Below, piece by piece: positions 1 through 10,079 of a stretch of DNA of 64,000 nucleotides. The stretch is from Streptomyces solicavernae (GTDB lineage Bacteria; Actinomycetota; Actinomycetes; Streptomycetales; Streptomycetaceae), in the NCBI RefSeq assembly GCF_029968095.1, contig NZ_JASCIR010000005.1, forward strand, positions 1 to 64,000, given 5' to 3'. A program made the translations under genes and the position numbers. The notes beneath the pieces are model-generated. The model was not told the origin of the DNA. It worked only from the letters and a program-made list of their open reading frames with translations, and did no database searches. The first letter of the stretch is position 1. Each line of letters begins with the position of its first letter.

Positions 1-30
1 GTATTTGGGTGATTCGGGCGTGCGGCGAGT

Positions 31-99
31 GGGGGCACCCCCGGCCGGAGGCTGGGGGAGCGTGCCTGGGGGCACCCCCAGCGGTAGCTGGGGGAGCGT
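31..99. repeat. Two copies of a Streptomyces-type G/C hairpin repeat
   Basis: Two related units (31-63 and 68-99) each begin with GGGGGCACCCCC and end with GCTGGGGGAGCGT. The second contains a perfect 8-bp stem, CCCCCAGC (75-82) and GCTGGGGG (87-94), around GGTA. Hairpins of this form are common between Streptomyces genes and probably end transcription of a gene left of the window. The rest of 100-296 holds no gene; it contains one arm of a dispersed inverted repeat (102-130) and the promoter region of the mannosidase gene. Confidence 0.6.
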
Positions 100-101
100 C
101 G

Positions 102-130
102 TGGACCCGCGAAGATCCGGCGGACAGGCC
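102..130. repeat. Left arm of a 29-bp dispersed inverted repeat
   Basis: The reverse complement of 102-130 matches 5141-5169 at 28 of 29 positions; the only difference is at the eleventh base. The two copies face each other across the mannosidase and membrane-protein genes. The core GGCCTGTCCG(G/C)CGGATC is itself nearly palindromic. No transposase lies between them, so this is more likely a dispersed Streptomyces intergenic repeat than the ends of an intact element. Confidence 0.6.
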
Positions 131-260
131 CTGGTGGCCTCAAGATCCCGTGCGTGGCAGCGGCGACGGACAAGGGGGCAGGCAAGTACCCCCGAAGCAT
201 CCCCAACACCCTTGACACCACCCCCCACTTGACGCCCTACTGGACCCTGCGCAGCGATCT

Positions 261-272
261 GACAACGTTGTC
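261..272. promoter_or_regulatory. LacI-type operator palindrome upstream of the GH92 gene
   Basis: GACAACGTTGTC is a perfect 12-bp palindrome with a central CG, the usual form of LacI-family operators in Streptomyces sugar loci. It lies 24 bp before the mannosidase start, where a bound repressor would block transcription. No LacI gene is adjacent; the only one in the window (58452-59567) belongs to the nucleoside module. Confidence 0.6.
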
Positions 273-296
273 CCCAGGCCGCCTGGAGGCCCCCGC

Positions 297-3200
297 ATGC
301 AGAGTCCCCGCCCCCTGCTGTCGCGCCGCAGAACGCGCGGCAGCGGCCCATGGCGCACCGGCCCATGGCGCAGCAGTCCCCGGCGCCGCAGCCCCTGGCG
401 CAGCCCCCTCGCCACCGTCCCCGCAGCCGCGCTGCTCCTCGTCACCGCCGTCCAGGGTGCCGCGACCGCCGCTCCCCAACCGGCCCCGAAGGAAGCGGAG
501 TTCAGCTCCTCCTTCGAAGAGGGCCAGCCCCGCCCCGACTGGACCAGCACCGTCGAGACCACCCCCGACGGCGAGAAGAAGGCCGCCGGGGTCAACGGCG
601 CGTTCGGCAGCGGCATCCCGGGCAATGTCACCGACCGGGTCAGCGAGGTGCGCGCGAGCGACGAGAACGCCGGCTCGGGCGAGGTGAAGGAGAACCTCAT
701 CGACGGCGTGGCCGGCACCAAGTGGCTGGCGTTCGCCGCGAAGGCGTGGGTGGAGTACGACCTGGCGGAGCCCGTCAAGGTCCGCAAGTACGCCCTGACT
801 TCGGCCAACGACCACGCCGAGCGCGACCCCAGGGACTGGACCCTCAAGGGCTCGGCCGACGGCAAGGAGTGGAAGACCCTCGACTCCCGCTCCGGGGAAA
901 CCTTCGGCAAGCGCTTCGAGACGAAGACGTACGACTTCGCCAACGACACGGCGTACGCGCACTATCGGCTCGACATCACCGCCAACAACGGCGCCGAGGA
1001 CGCGACGCAGCTGGCCGGTCTGCAGATCTCCGACGGCAGTACGGGCGGGCCCGCGCCCGAGGACATGGTCTCCGCCGTGCACCGGGGGCCGAGCGGTTCG
1101 CCGACCGCGAAGGCCGGCGCCGGGTTCACCGGCAAGCGGGCGCTGCGCTACGCCGGTACGCACCAGGCGGACGGGCACGCGTACTCGTACAACAAGGTCT
1201 TCGACGTGGACGTGCCGATCGCCCGGCACACCGAGCTGTCCTACCGGGTCTTCCCCGCCATGCCCGAGCCCGCGCCCGATCTGAGCTACGCGGCGACGCA
1301 CGTCTCGGTGGATCTGGCGTTCACGGACGGGACCTATCTGAGTGAGCTCAAGGCCACGGACCAGCACGGCGGGCTGCTCACCCCGCAAGGGCAGGCGGCG
1401 GCGAAGCGGTTGTACGTGAACCAGTGGAACCATGTGGCCGCCGGCCTCGGCCGGGTCGCCGCGGGCAAGACCGTCGACCGGATCCTGGTGGCGTACGACT
1501 CCCCGAAGGGCCCGTCGGAGTTCCAGGGCTGGGTCGACGACGTGGCGCTGAAGAGCGCCCCGCCGGCGAAGCCGAAGGCGCACCCCTCCGACTACGCCTC
1601 GACCGTCCGCGGCACCAACTCCAGCGGCGCCTTCTCGCGCGGCAACACCTTCCCGGCGACGGCCGTCCCGCACGGCTTCAACTTCTGGACGCCGGTGACC
1701 AACGCGGGCTCCCTGAGCTGGCTGTACGACTACGCGCGCGGCAACAACGCCGACAACCTGCCGACGCTGCAGGCGTTCAGCGCGAGCCATGAGCCGAGCC
1801 CGTGGATGGGTGAGCGGCAGACGTTCCAGGTGCTGCCTTCGGCCGCCGAGGGCACCCCTGACCTGGACCGCAAGAAGCGGGCGCTCGCCTTCCGGCACGA
1901 GAACGAGACGGCCCGGCCGCACTACTACGGCGTCGAGTTCGAGAACGGCATCGAGGCCGAGATGACGCCGACGGACCACGCGGCGATGATGCGCTTCACC
2001 TACCCCGGCGACAACACGAGCGTCCTGTTCGACAACGTATCCGACAAGGCGGGCCTGAGCCTCGACCAGGACAAGGGGATCGTCACCGGCTACTCGGACG
2101 TCAAGAGCGGCCTGTCGACGGGCGCGACGCGGATGTTCGTGTACGGGACCTTCGACAAGCCGGTCACCGAGGGCGCCGCAGAGGGCGTCGAGGGGCACCT
2201 GCGCTTCGACGCGGGCGAGGACCGCATCGTCACCCTGCGCCTCGCCACCTCCCTCATCTCCGTCGACCAGGCGAAGGCCAACCTGGACCGGGAGATCCCG
2301 GCGGGCACGCCCTTCGAGCGGGTGAAGTCCAAGGCGCAGGCGCAGTGGGACGCGCTGCTCGGCAAGGTGGAGGTCGAGGGCGCCACGGAGGACCAGCTGA
2401 CGACGCTCTACTCCGGGCTCTACCGGCTGTACCTGTACCCCAACTCGGGCTTCGAGCGGGTGCGTACGGACAAGGGCGTCAAGTACCGGTACGCGTCCCC
2501 GTTCTCGAAGCAGACGGGGCCCGACACCCCGACGCACACCGGGGCGAAGATCGTCGACGGCAAGATGTACGTCAACAACGGCTTCTGGGACACGTACCGC
2601 ACGACCTGGCCCGCCTACTCCCTCCTCACGCCGAAGAAGGCGGGCGAGCTGGTCGACGGGTTCGTGCAGCAGTACAAGGACGGCGGCTGGATCTCCCGCT
2701 GGTCCTCGCCGGGGTACGCCGACCTGATGACCGGCACCTCCTCCGACGTGGCCTTCGCCGACGCGTACGTGAAGGGCGTGGACTTCGACGCGAAGTCCGC
2801 GTACGACGCCGCCCTGAAGAACGCGACGGTGGTGCCGCCGAGTTCGGGCGTGGGCCGCAAGGGCATGGACACCTCGCCGTTCCTCGGCTATGCGTCCACG
2901 GAGACGCACGAGGGCCTGTCCTGGTCCCTTGAGGGCTACCTCAACGACTACGGCATCGCGCAGATGGGCCGGGCGCTGTACGAGAAGACGGGTGAGAAGC
3001 GGTACAAGGAGGAGTCGGACTACTTCCTCAACCGGGCCCGCAACTATGTGGAGCTGTTCGACCCCGAGGCGGGCTCGAAGCAGGGGAGTCCGGGGTTCTT
3101 CCAGGGCCGGGACCTGAAGGGCGACTGGCGCGTCGAGTCCTCGGAGTACGACCCGCGCGTGTGGGGTTACGACTACACGGAGACCAACGGCTGGGGCTAC

Positions 3201-4220
3201 GCCTTCACCGCCCCGCAGGACTCGCGGGGCCTGGCGAACCTGTACGGCGGCCGGGCGGGCCTGGCCGAGAAGCTGGACACGTACTTCGCCACCCCGGAGA
3301 CGGCGTCCCCCGAGTTCGCGGGCTCGTACGGCGGGGTCATCCACGAGATGACGGAGGCCCGTGACGTGCGGATGGGCATGTACGGGCACAGCAACCAGGT
3401 CGCGCACCACGCCACGTACATGTACAACGCGGCCGGGCAGCCGTGGAAGACGCAGGAGAAGGTCCGCGAGGTCCTGTCCCGGCTCTATACCGGCAGCGAG
3501 ATCGGCCAGGGCTACCACGGCGACGAGGACAACGGCGAGCAGAGCGCCTGGTATCTGTTCTCCGCGCTCGGCTTCTACCCGCTGGTGATGGGCAGTGGGG
3601 AGTACACGATCGGCTCGCCGCTGTTCACCAAGGCGACGGTGCATCTGGGCGGCGGTCGCGAGCTGGTGGTCGAGGCGCCGAAGAACAGTGCGGAGAACAT
3701 CTACGTCCAGGGCCTGCGGGTCAACGGCAAGAAGTGGACGTCGACGGCACTCCCCCACGAGGAGATCGCGCGCGGCGGCACGCTGGAGTTCGACATGGGC
3801 CCGGAGCCGTCCAAGTGGGGCACGGGGGAGGACGCGGCGCCGGTCTCGATCACGCAGGACGACGAGGTGCCCTCGCCCCGCAAGGACGCGACGAAGGGCG
3901 AGGGGCCGCTGTTCGACAACACGTCGAAGACGACCGCCGAGGTGGCCTCGGTGAACCTGCCGCTGGCCGGCTCCGGTGCGACGCGGGCCGTGCAGTACAC
4001 GCTCACGTCGGCGGACCGCGCGAAGGCCCCGGACGGCTGGGTGTTGGAGGGCTCGGCGGACGGCGACACATGGAAGGTCCTGGACCGCAGGGACAAGCAG
4101 TCCTTCCGGTGGGACCACCAGACACGGGTGTTCTCGATCGCCGATCCCGGTACGTACCGCCACTATCGGCTCGTTCCGCAGGGAGCTGCGACACTTGCGG
4201 AGGTGGAGTTGATCTCGTGA
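297..4220 (+). CDS. Secreted GH92 family alpha-mannosidase with discoidin-like domains
   Basis: A 1307-residue exported glycoside hydrolase of family 92, exo-acting alpha-mannosidases that trim mannose from glycans such as fungal mannans or N-glycans. A long Arg-rich N-region and a hydrophobic segment at about 38-58 ending in an Ala-rich cleavage region give a signal peptide. A discoidin (F5/8 type C)-like module spans about 115-250, the GH92 core about 430-1180, and a second discoidin-like domain about 1200-1307. GH92 landmarks are GFNFWTPVT near 460, GFWDTYRTTWPAYSLL near 762 and the acidic HGDEDNGEQSAWYLFSALGF near 1075, the family's Ca-dependent catalytic region. GGAGG sits 7 bp before the ATG. 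The operator at 261-272 suggests sugar-responsive repression. The family is secure; the exact linkage specificity is not. Confidence 0.93.
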   Translation: MQSPRPLLSRRRTRGSGPWRTGPWRSSPRRRSPWRSPLATVPAAALLLVTAVQGAATAAPQPAPKEAEFSSSFEEGQPRPDWTSTVETTPDGEKKAAGVNGAFGSGIPGNVTDRVSEVRASDENAGSGEVKENLIDGVAGTKWLAFAAKAWVEYDLAEPVKVRKYALTSANDHAERDPRDWTLKGSADGKEWKTLDSRSGETFGKRFETKTYDFANDTAYAHYRLDITANNGAEDATQLAGLQISDGSTGGPAPEDMVSAVHRGPSGSPTAKAGAGFTGKRALRYAGTHQADGHAYSYNKVFDVDVPIARHTELSYRVFPAMPEPAPDLSYAATHVSVDLAFTDGTYLSELKATDQHGGLLTPQGQAAAKRLYVNQWNHVAAGLGRVAAGKTVDRILVAYDSPKGPSEFQGWVDDVALKSAPPAKPKAHPSDYASTVRGTNSSGAFSRGNTFPATAVPHGFNFWTPVTNAGSLSWLYDYARGNNADNLPTLQAFSASHEPSPWMGERQTFQVLPSAAEGTPDLDRKKRALAFRHENETARPHYYGVEFENGIEAEMTPTDHAAMMRFTYPGDNTSVLFDNVSDKAGLSLDQDKGIVTGYSDVKSGLSTGATRMFVYGTFDKPVTEGAAEGVEGHLRFDAGEDRIVTLRLATSLISVDQAKANLDREIPAGTPFERVKSKAQAQWDALLGKVEVEGATEDQLTTLYSGLYRLYLYPNSGFERVRTDKGVKYRYASPFSKQTGPDTPTHTGAKIVDGKMYVNNGFWDTYRTTWPAYSLLTPKKAGELVDGFVQQYKDGGWISRWSSPGYADLMTGTSSDVAFADAYVKGVDFDAKSAYDAALKNATVVPPSSGVGRKGMDTSPFLGYASTETHEGLSWSLEGYLNDYGIAQMGRALYEKTGEKRYKEESDYFLNRARNYVELFDPEAGSKQGSPGFFQGRDLKGDWRVESSEYDPRVWGYDYTETNGWGYAFTAPQDSRGLANLYGGRAGLAEKLDTYFATPETASPEFAGSYGGVIHEMTEARDVRMGMYGHSNQVAHHATYMYNAAGQPWKTQEKVREVLSRLYTGSEIGQGYHGDEDNGEQSAWYLFSALGFYPLVMGSGEYTIGSPLFTKATVHLGGGRELVVEAPKNSAENIYVQGLRVNGKKWTSTALPHEEIARGGTLEFDMGPEPSKWGTGEDAAPVSITQDDEVPSPRKDATKGEGPLFDNTSKTTAEVASVNLPLAGSGATRAVQYTLTSADRAKAPDGWVLEGSADGDTWKVLDRRDKQSFRWDHQTRVFSIADPGTYRHYRLVPQGAATLAEVELIS

Positions 4221-4343
4221 GCGTGCGCTGACCGCTCAGGCGGGCTCTTCTCCCCGTGCCGGGTCCCGTGCGTGTCGGGCCCGGCACGGCCGTTCGGCGC
4301 GAACGGCGCGAACGGCGCCGACAGGAAGGGCAGTTGGAGAGCG

Positions 4344-5024
4344 ATGAGCAGCAGTCCCGGGTCAGGATCAAAGGGCCCCGGGGGCGCGCCCCCGACCCTC
4401 ATAGCCCCGCCGCGGCCGGCCCCTCCCCCGCCGCCGCGGCTGCCCGTGATCACGCGCACCGGGCGCGCGCTGCGCCGCGGCTGCGGGGCCGTGCTGCGCG
4501 CCGGCGAGTGGCTGCTCGGCCTGCGCGGCCGGCCGCTCGCCGGGGTCGTACTCCTCGCCGCCTGCGGGCAGATGGTGCTGATGGCGCTGCTGACCCGGGA
4601 GGTGCCGGAGGTCGCGGCGTCCTACCCGGACCTGCGCATCCCCGGCCTGTGGCTGCTGCTCACCACGCTGGTGCTGCTCCTCGGGCATCTGCTGCTCGGC
4701 GTGACGACGGTGGTCCTCGCCCGCGCGCTCGGCGGCCGCGGCGGCCTGCACCGCACCCCCTCCGTCCTTGCCGTACTGGCGCCGCTCTCCTCTCTGCCCC
4801 TGCTGCTCGGCGCGTTCGTGGCGCGGCCCGACAGCACGCTGGTACTGGTCCTGCAGATCGGCGGCCTGCTGGTCCTCGCCACGCAGCTCACCCGGCACGT
4901 CGCGCTGACGCAGAACATGCTGTGGGGCCGCGCTCTGCTGTCCGTGAGCCTGGCCCTCCTCGGCGAGTGGCAACTGGCGCATGCGTCGGTGGTGCAGGCG
5001 GGGGTGCGTGCGGGGATGCTGTGA
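4344..5024 (+). CDS. Small integral membrane protein of unknown function
   Basis: A 226-residue protein with a Pro/Gly-rich cytoplasmic N-terminus and about four hydrophobic helices, including the stretches AGVVLLAACGQMVLMALL, LWLLLTTLVLLLGHLLLG and LVLVLQIGGLLVLATQL. The ATG at 4344 is preceded by GGAGA at a good distance; an ATG at 4272 in the same frame is less well supported. It follows the mannosidase by 120 bp and may be transcribed with it. I do not recognise a domain or function. Confidence 0.75.
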   Translation: MSSSPGSGSKGPGGAPPTLIAPPRPAPPPPPRLPVITRTGRALRRGCGAVLRAGEWLLGLRGRPLAGVVLLAACGQMVLMALLTREVPEVAASYPDLRIPGLWLLLTTLVLLLGHLLLGVTTVVLARALGGRGGLHRTPSVLAVLAPLSSLPLLLGAFVARPDSTLVLVLQIGGLLVLATQLTRHVALTQNMLWGRALLSVSLALLGEWQLAHASVVQAGVRAGML

Positions 5025-5110
5025 GGCCTCACCGGACGGGCCCCGAGGCCCGTACCGCGCGTCCGCCTTACCCGCGGATCAGCTTCAGTACCGAAGCCGT
5101 ACGCACCCGA

Positions 5111-5143
5111 GCCTAGTTGATGTCGATCCCCATCAACTAAGGC
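5111..5143. terminator. Bidirectional hairpin between convergent genes
   Basis: GCCTAGTTGATG (5111-5122) pairs with CATCAACTAAGGC (5131-5143) with one bulged A, around an 8-base loop. It lies between the plus-strand membrane protein and the minus-strand aconitase. Confidence 0.6.
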
Positions 5144-5169
5144 CTGTCCGGCGGATCTTCGCGGGTCCA
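5141..5169. repeat. Right arm of the 29-bp dispersed inverted repeat
   Basis: Matches the reverse complement of 102-130 at 28 of 29 bases. It begins inside the right arm of the hairpin at 5111-5143, so terminator and repeat share three bases. Confidence 0.6.
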
Positions 5170-5186
5170 TGACGCCAGGAACGCGC

Positions 5187-5222
5187 GAGGACCGCACCCG
5201 CCACGCCGGGGGTGCGGTCCTC
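5187..5222 (-). terminator. Strong terminator of the aconitase gene
   Basis: A perfect 13-bp stem, GAGGACCGCACCC (5187-5199) with GGGTGCGGTCCTC (5210-5222), lies 20 bp beyond the aconitase stop codon. No U-tract is present, as is usual in Streptomyces. Confidence 0.75.
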
Positions 5223-5241
5223 AACTGCCTGGTGCCGGGGC

Positions 5242-8045
<2,804 letters not shown>

Positions 8046-8087
8046 TGACCCTTACCGGGGTGGGCGGCTGCGGTGCGCCTCGGCAGA

Positions 8088-8105
8088 TATCTCGATGTCG
8101 AGATA
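8088..8105. promoter_or_regulatory. 18-bp palindromic operator between aconitase and the divergent gene
   Basis: TATCTCGA-TG-TCGAGATA has perfect 8-bp arms. In S. coelicolor the MarR-family regulator TamR is reported to control the aconitase gene sacA, and MarR sites have this size and form, so this is a good TamR-site candidate. No MarR gene is in the window. Confidence 0.55.
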
Positions 8106-8303
8106 ACTCTAGTACATGCCGCGCCGTCGGTCATGCCCTGCCCCGGCCGACGGCGCCAACAGTCGGCGAAGCACACGTGAACTCCCCCGCACGCGCCACC
8201 GACTTTCGGCGGACTGGCCTGCGACTTTCGTCGCACCCGGCAGCGCCTGGCCGCTCCCGATGGCCGATGCGACTGCACGTACCCGTTTTCTACGGTGAAT
8301 CCC

Positions 8304-9143
8304 ATGACTCGCACGACGGGGAACGAGACACGCGTCACGCGAGCCGCCCGGCTCCGCAGACGCGACACGACGACCGACCTGCCCGGCGGGCGCGGCACGA
8401 CAGCCGACCTGCCCGGCGGGCGCGGCACGACGACCGACCGGCTTCGCAAGCACGGCACGGCCACCGGGGACGTGACGCGGTTGCGGCAGCCGGGCTGGCT
8501 GCCGTTCGCCTTCGCCGCGTTCGGCACCGGTGCCGGGTTCGCCGCGACGCTGCTGGCGCGGTGGCTGGTGTCGCTGCCCCGCGCCCCCTTCAAGGGTCCG
8601 GCAGAACTGCTGACTTCGCTCCCCGAGCCGTGGCCGACGCTCGGCCCGCTCGTCGGCGGCGCCGTGCTCGGACTGCTCGCCGGTCTGGTCGTCCTGCACG
8701 ACGAGCTGTCCGTGCGGGTCGACGCCGCGGAGGTCACACTCACCCGCGCCGGTGAGCCGAGCACGTTCGCGCGCGCACAGCTCGCCGCGGCCTTCCGGGA
8801 CGGCAAGGACCTGGTGCTGCTCGCCCCGGACGGCGCCGAACTCGCGCGCGAGCGCTGCGACTTTCCCGAACGCCGGCTCGGTACGGCGTTCGCGCGGCAC
8901 GGCCACCGCTGGACGGACCACGACCCGCACGCTGCCGACTTCCGCCTCTGGGTGCCGGACACCCCGGGCCTGCCGGCCGGTGCCGACGCCCTGCTCAAGG
9001 CCCGCGCGAAGGCCCTCACCCGCAGCGACTCGACCGCCGCCGAGGACCGCCGCGAACTCCGCGCGGAACTGGCCCGCCTGGGTGTGTACGTACGGGACGA
9101 GAAGCGGCGTCAGTACTGGCGCGGCCGGGCGGGCAGCGAGTGA
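8304..9143 (+). CDS. YqeB-like membrane protein
   Basis: A 279-residue protein with two hydrophobic helices, near GWLPFAFAAFGTGAGFAATLL and LVGGAVLGLLAGLVVL, followed by a soluble C-terminal domain of about 150 residues. It resembles the YqeB-type hypothetical proteins of Streptomyces; the function is unknown. The N-terminal 50 residues are Thr/Arg/Gly-rich and encoded by a 30-bp tandem repeat (8371-8430, with a degenerate third copy), giving the repeated DLPGGRGTT. The ATG at 8304 is chosen: TACGGT (8291-8296) would serve as a -10 box and start transcription at the ATG, making the message leaderless. A GTG at 8295 is the alternative. It is divergent from aconitase. Confidence 0.7.
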   Translation: MTRTTGNETRVTRAARLRRRDTTTDLPGGRGTTADLPGGRGTTTDRLRKHGTATGDVTRLRQPGWLPFAFAAFGTGAGFAATLLARWLVSLPRAPFKGPAELLTSLPEPWPTLGPLVGGAVLGLLAGLVVLHDELSVRVDAAEVTLTRAGEPSTFARAQLAAAFRDGKDLVLLAPDGAELARERCDFPERRLGTAFARHGHRWTDHDPHAADFRLWVPDTPGLPAGADALLKARAKALTRSDSTAAEDRRELRAELARLGVYVRDEKRRQYWRGRAGSE

Positions 9144-9245
9144 GGGCGGGCCTCGGGTGAGGCCGGGCAGGCAGCGAGTGAGGGCGGGCCTCGGGTGAGG
9201 CCGGGCAGGCAGCGGATGCGGGCGGGCAGCGGGTGAGGGCGGGTC
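9133..9245. repeat. 38-bp tandem repeat at the 3' end of the YqeB-like gene
   Basis: Two identical 38-bp copies (9133-9170 and 9171-9208) begin GCAGCGAGTGAGGGCGGGCC, followed by a degenerate third copy. The first includes the last codons and stop of the YqeB-like gene. The array fills the gap to the convergent DinB gene. Confidence 0.85.
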
Positions 9246-9248
9246 GCC

Positions 9249-9773
9249 TCAGCCCATGCTCTTCGCGCCGTCCAGGGACTCCCGGATGATGTCGGCGTGC
9301 CCGGCGTGCTGCGCGGTCTCGGCGCAGATGTGCATCAGGACCCGCCGCGCCGTCCAGCGCCCGCCCGGCTCGAACCACGGGGCCTTCGGCAGCGGACAGG
9401 AGGCGTCGAGGTCGGGCAGGGTCGCGACCAGCTCGTCGGTGCGGGCGGCGACCTTCTCGTACTCGGCGAGGATCCCTGCCAGGGTCTCGCCGGGGAGCAT
9501 CCGGAAGCCCTGGGCAAACTCCTCCAGCTGGGCCTCGGTCGGCGCCTCGAAGTCCCCGACGGCGGACGGGCCGTTCAGGACGAAGCCCGTCCAATTGCGC
9601 TCGACCTCGGTGACGTGCTTGACCAGTCCGGCCAGGCACAGCTCGCTGGCCGTGGTGCGCTGCGCGGCCTGCTCGTCGGTCAGATCGCGGGTCGTGAAGC
9701 GCAGGAAGTGGCGGTGGTGGGCGAGCAGGTCCAGCCAATCGGCACGCTCGCCGGTGAGCTTGTTCTCGGTCAT
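9249..9773 (-). CDS. DinB-fold protein (DUF664 type)
   Basis: A 174-residue four-helix DinB/YfiT-like protein, a family of metal-binding cytoplasmic enzymes that often includes thiol-dependent transferases. Candidate metal ligands are in LLAHHRHFLRF, VKHVTEVERNW and the C-terminal AETAQHAGHADIIRES, placed as in other DinB_2/DUF664 proteins. The ATG at 9773 is preferred because GGAAGG lies 8 bp upstream; a GTG at 9782 overlaps the ribosome site. It is a single gene, convergent with the YqeB-like gene. No substrate can be assigned. Confidence 0.8.
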   Translation of the reverse strand: MTENKLTGERADWLDLLAHHRHFLRFTTRDLTDEQAAQRTTASELCLAGLVKHVTEVERNWTGFVLNGPSAVGDFEAPTEAQLEEFAQGFRMLPGETLAGILAEYEKVAARTDELVATLPDLDASCPLPKAPWFEPGGRWTARRVLMHICAETAQHAGHADIIRESLDGAKSMG

Positions 9774-9881
9774 GGTCTTCACCTTCCGCTGATGCCGTCC
9801 CCTGTCGGCCGGTCAGGAGTGACAGTAGGAGCCATCGAGGCCGGATCGCGTCCTAATTGCGCGCGAACCTGCGGGAAACGC

Positions 9882-9938
9882 GATGCACCCCGGGAACTGC
9901 AGTGCACCCCGACAACTGCGATGCACCCCGGCAACTGC
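9882..9938. repeat. Three 19-bp direct repeats upstream of the HTH-MurA gene
   Basis: Copies at 9882-9900, 9901-9919 and 9920-9938 share TGCACCCCG..AACTGC and differ at two to four positions. They occupy the 306-bp gap between the DinB gene and the MurA-like gene, about 140 bp before its start. The rest of the gap shows only the promoter at 10066-10071. Confidence 0.75.
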
Positions 9939-10065
9939 CGCTTTACCAGCCGCTACGTCCGGTCGCCCACGATCTCTGACCGGCCGTCAACGTCCCGGCT
10001 CCCGAGCCCGACACGCAACGTCACCCGGACGGACGCATTCCGTTTCTCTTTTATCTCACATCAGA

Positions 10066-10071
10066 TATACG
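10066..10071 (+). promoter_or_regulatory. Likely -10 box of a leaderless transcript
   Basis: TATACG lies 8 bp before the ATG at 10080. There is no ribosome-binding site, so transcription probably starts at or next to the start codon. The stretch 10041-10071 is AT-rich for this genome. Confidence 0.5.
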
Positions 10072-10079
10072 GTCACGCC

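Noticed and set aside
237..4163. 1308-residue open frame on the minus strand across the mannosidase gene
   Set aside because: It is the antisense shadow of the GH92 gene: low-complexity Arg/Val/Leu-rich translation, no domain, no ribosome site.
5141..5169. Terminal inverted repeats of an insertion sequence together with 102-130
   Set aside because: No transposase lies between the arms and no target duplication is visible; kept as a dispersed repeat only.
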